Part shown: positions 63,669-64,000 of the stretch, piece by piece
Layout of the letters: every line of letters begins with the position of its first letter
How positions within the stretch are numbered: the stretch's first letter is position 1
Assembly: GCF_000425365.1 (NCBI RefSeq)
Contig: NZ_AUDH01000002.1
Coordinates: forward strand, 1 to 64,000
Source of the DNA: Rubritepida flocculans DSM 14296
Lineage (GTDB): Bacteria; Pseudomonadota; Alphaproteobacteria; Acetobacterales; Acetobacteraceae
Length of the DNA: 64,000 nucleotides
Direction of reading: 5' to 3'
Translations under genes and position numbers: made by a program
The notes under the pieces: generated by a model
Seen by the model: only the letters and a program-made list of their open reading frames with translations
What the model was told of the DNA's origin: nothing
Databases searched by the model: none

Positions 63669-64000
63669 GCCTGCTGTGGGCCTTCCTGCTGCTTCTTCTG
63701 CTGCCCGCGGGCGTGTTCGGCATGGTGTTCGGCGCCATGGCGGTGGCGGCCGCGCCGCTCTCGCTGCTTCTTCTGCTGCTCATGCCCCGGCGCTGGCGCG
63801 AGGGCCTGCCGCCCGCGACGCTGTTCGTCGGCGCCATGCTGCTCTCGCCGGTGCTGCTGCTCGCGGGGCTCGCCCTCGGCGCGCTCGCGGGCGCGCCGCT
63901 GGATTGGCCGGAGATCGAGTGGCGCGCCGTCGAGCATGCGCGCCTGCCGGGCGAGACCTGGCGGCACCTGTTTCCCATGCGGCCGCCCCGCGGCGCGCCC
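63665..64000 (+). CDS. Membrane protein, partial (runs off the window)
   Basis: At least 112 residues from a GTG overlapping the preceding stop as GTGA; no stop before the window ends. Very leucine-rich helices: LLWAFLLLLLLPAGVFGMVFG near 3-23, VAAAPLSLLLLLLMP near 27-41 and FVGAMLLSPVLLLAGLALGALAG near 53-75. A soluble piece with IEWRAVEHARLPGETWRHLF follows. Function unknown. It continues the run of small membrane genes behind purS. Confidence 0.65.
   Translation, partial: MSLLWAFLLLLLLPAGVFGMVFGAMAVAAAPLSLLLLLLMPRRWREGLPPATLFVGAMLLSPVLLLAGLALGALAGAPLDWPEIEWRAVEHARLPGETWRHLFPMRPPRGAP

Overview
The window is very GC-rich (by eye well above 70%), densely packed chromosomal DNA. Gene content and order point to an alphaproteobacterium of the Rhodospirillales, most likely the Acetobacteraceae (Roseomonas-like). 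Clues are the NADP malic enzyme fused to a phosphotransacetylase-like domain, the run mutS-glnD-murJ-trpS, the block CBP3-type chaperone / DUF177 / rpmF / plsX / fabH with divergent bamE, the pair aspS-rnd, the EipB (DUF1849) protein, the TauE / Alph_Pro_TM / UspA trio and purC-purS. The species assignment is inference. No rRNA, tRNA or CRISPR array was found.

Layout. 1-312: left part of an IS630-type insertion sequence cut by the window edge. 346-1368: an unknown membrane protein. 1408-4098 (minus): rlmH, rsfS, nadD and an exported hydratase-like protein. 4158-9532 (minus): a transport block made of a Bug/TctC binding protein and a complete ugp-type sugar-phosphate ABC transporter. 9625-12281: dpaL facing denD and a broken ridA. 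12292-15252: small single genes (YbjN, DUF486, CBS pair, peroxiredoxin, YqgE). 15506-20926: peptide-type binding protein, queC, an HMG-CoA-lyase/CoA-transferase pair, and an HpnG-like nucleosidase preceded by a terminator-bearing leader. 20908-25367: class III aminotransferase, lutB-lutC-smr-XRE. 25357-35712: maeB, then mutS-glnD-murJ-trpS. 35687-39463: 5'-nucleotidase and the TauE trio. 39481-43497: lipid synthesis, ribosome and respiratory-chaperone genes with bamE. 43605-47124: argD-argF and an amidase. 47192-51131: eipB, aspS, rnd. 51134-54048: comF, a four-domain rhodanese protein and a cysteine-dioxygenase-like enzyme. 54113-56640: NDUFAF5-like methyltransferase, map, radC. 56588-58981: a lipoprotein and two TerC proteins. 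59148-64000: purB, two proline-rich exported proteins, an NRDE protein, purC-purS, then three small membrane-protein genes running off the window.

Most of the DNA is housekeeping: purine synthesis (purB, purC, purS), arginine synthesis (argD, argF), translation and ribosome maturation (aspS, trpS, rpmF, map, rlmH, rsfS), DNA repair (mutS, radC), nitrogen sensing (glnD), and envelope biogenesis (murJ, bamE, eipB, plsX, fabH). Accessory catabolism and uptake genes are interleaved. Genes in the same direction are very often joined by 1- or 4-base stop/start overlaps, several with GTG or TTG starts.

The most unusual signal is in small non-coding elements. The ridA gene downstream of denD is split after codon 19 by an insert of about 124-127 bp built of nested hairpins. 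Part of that insert (a 19-base core flanked by stems that differ in sequence but still pair) recurs in the ugpB-ugpA intergenic region. In addition, two substrate-binding-protein genes each carry a near-perfect hairpin whose 3' arm holds the ribosome binding site, and the HpnG-like gene has a leader ending in a textbook terminator.
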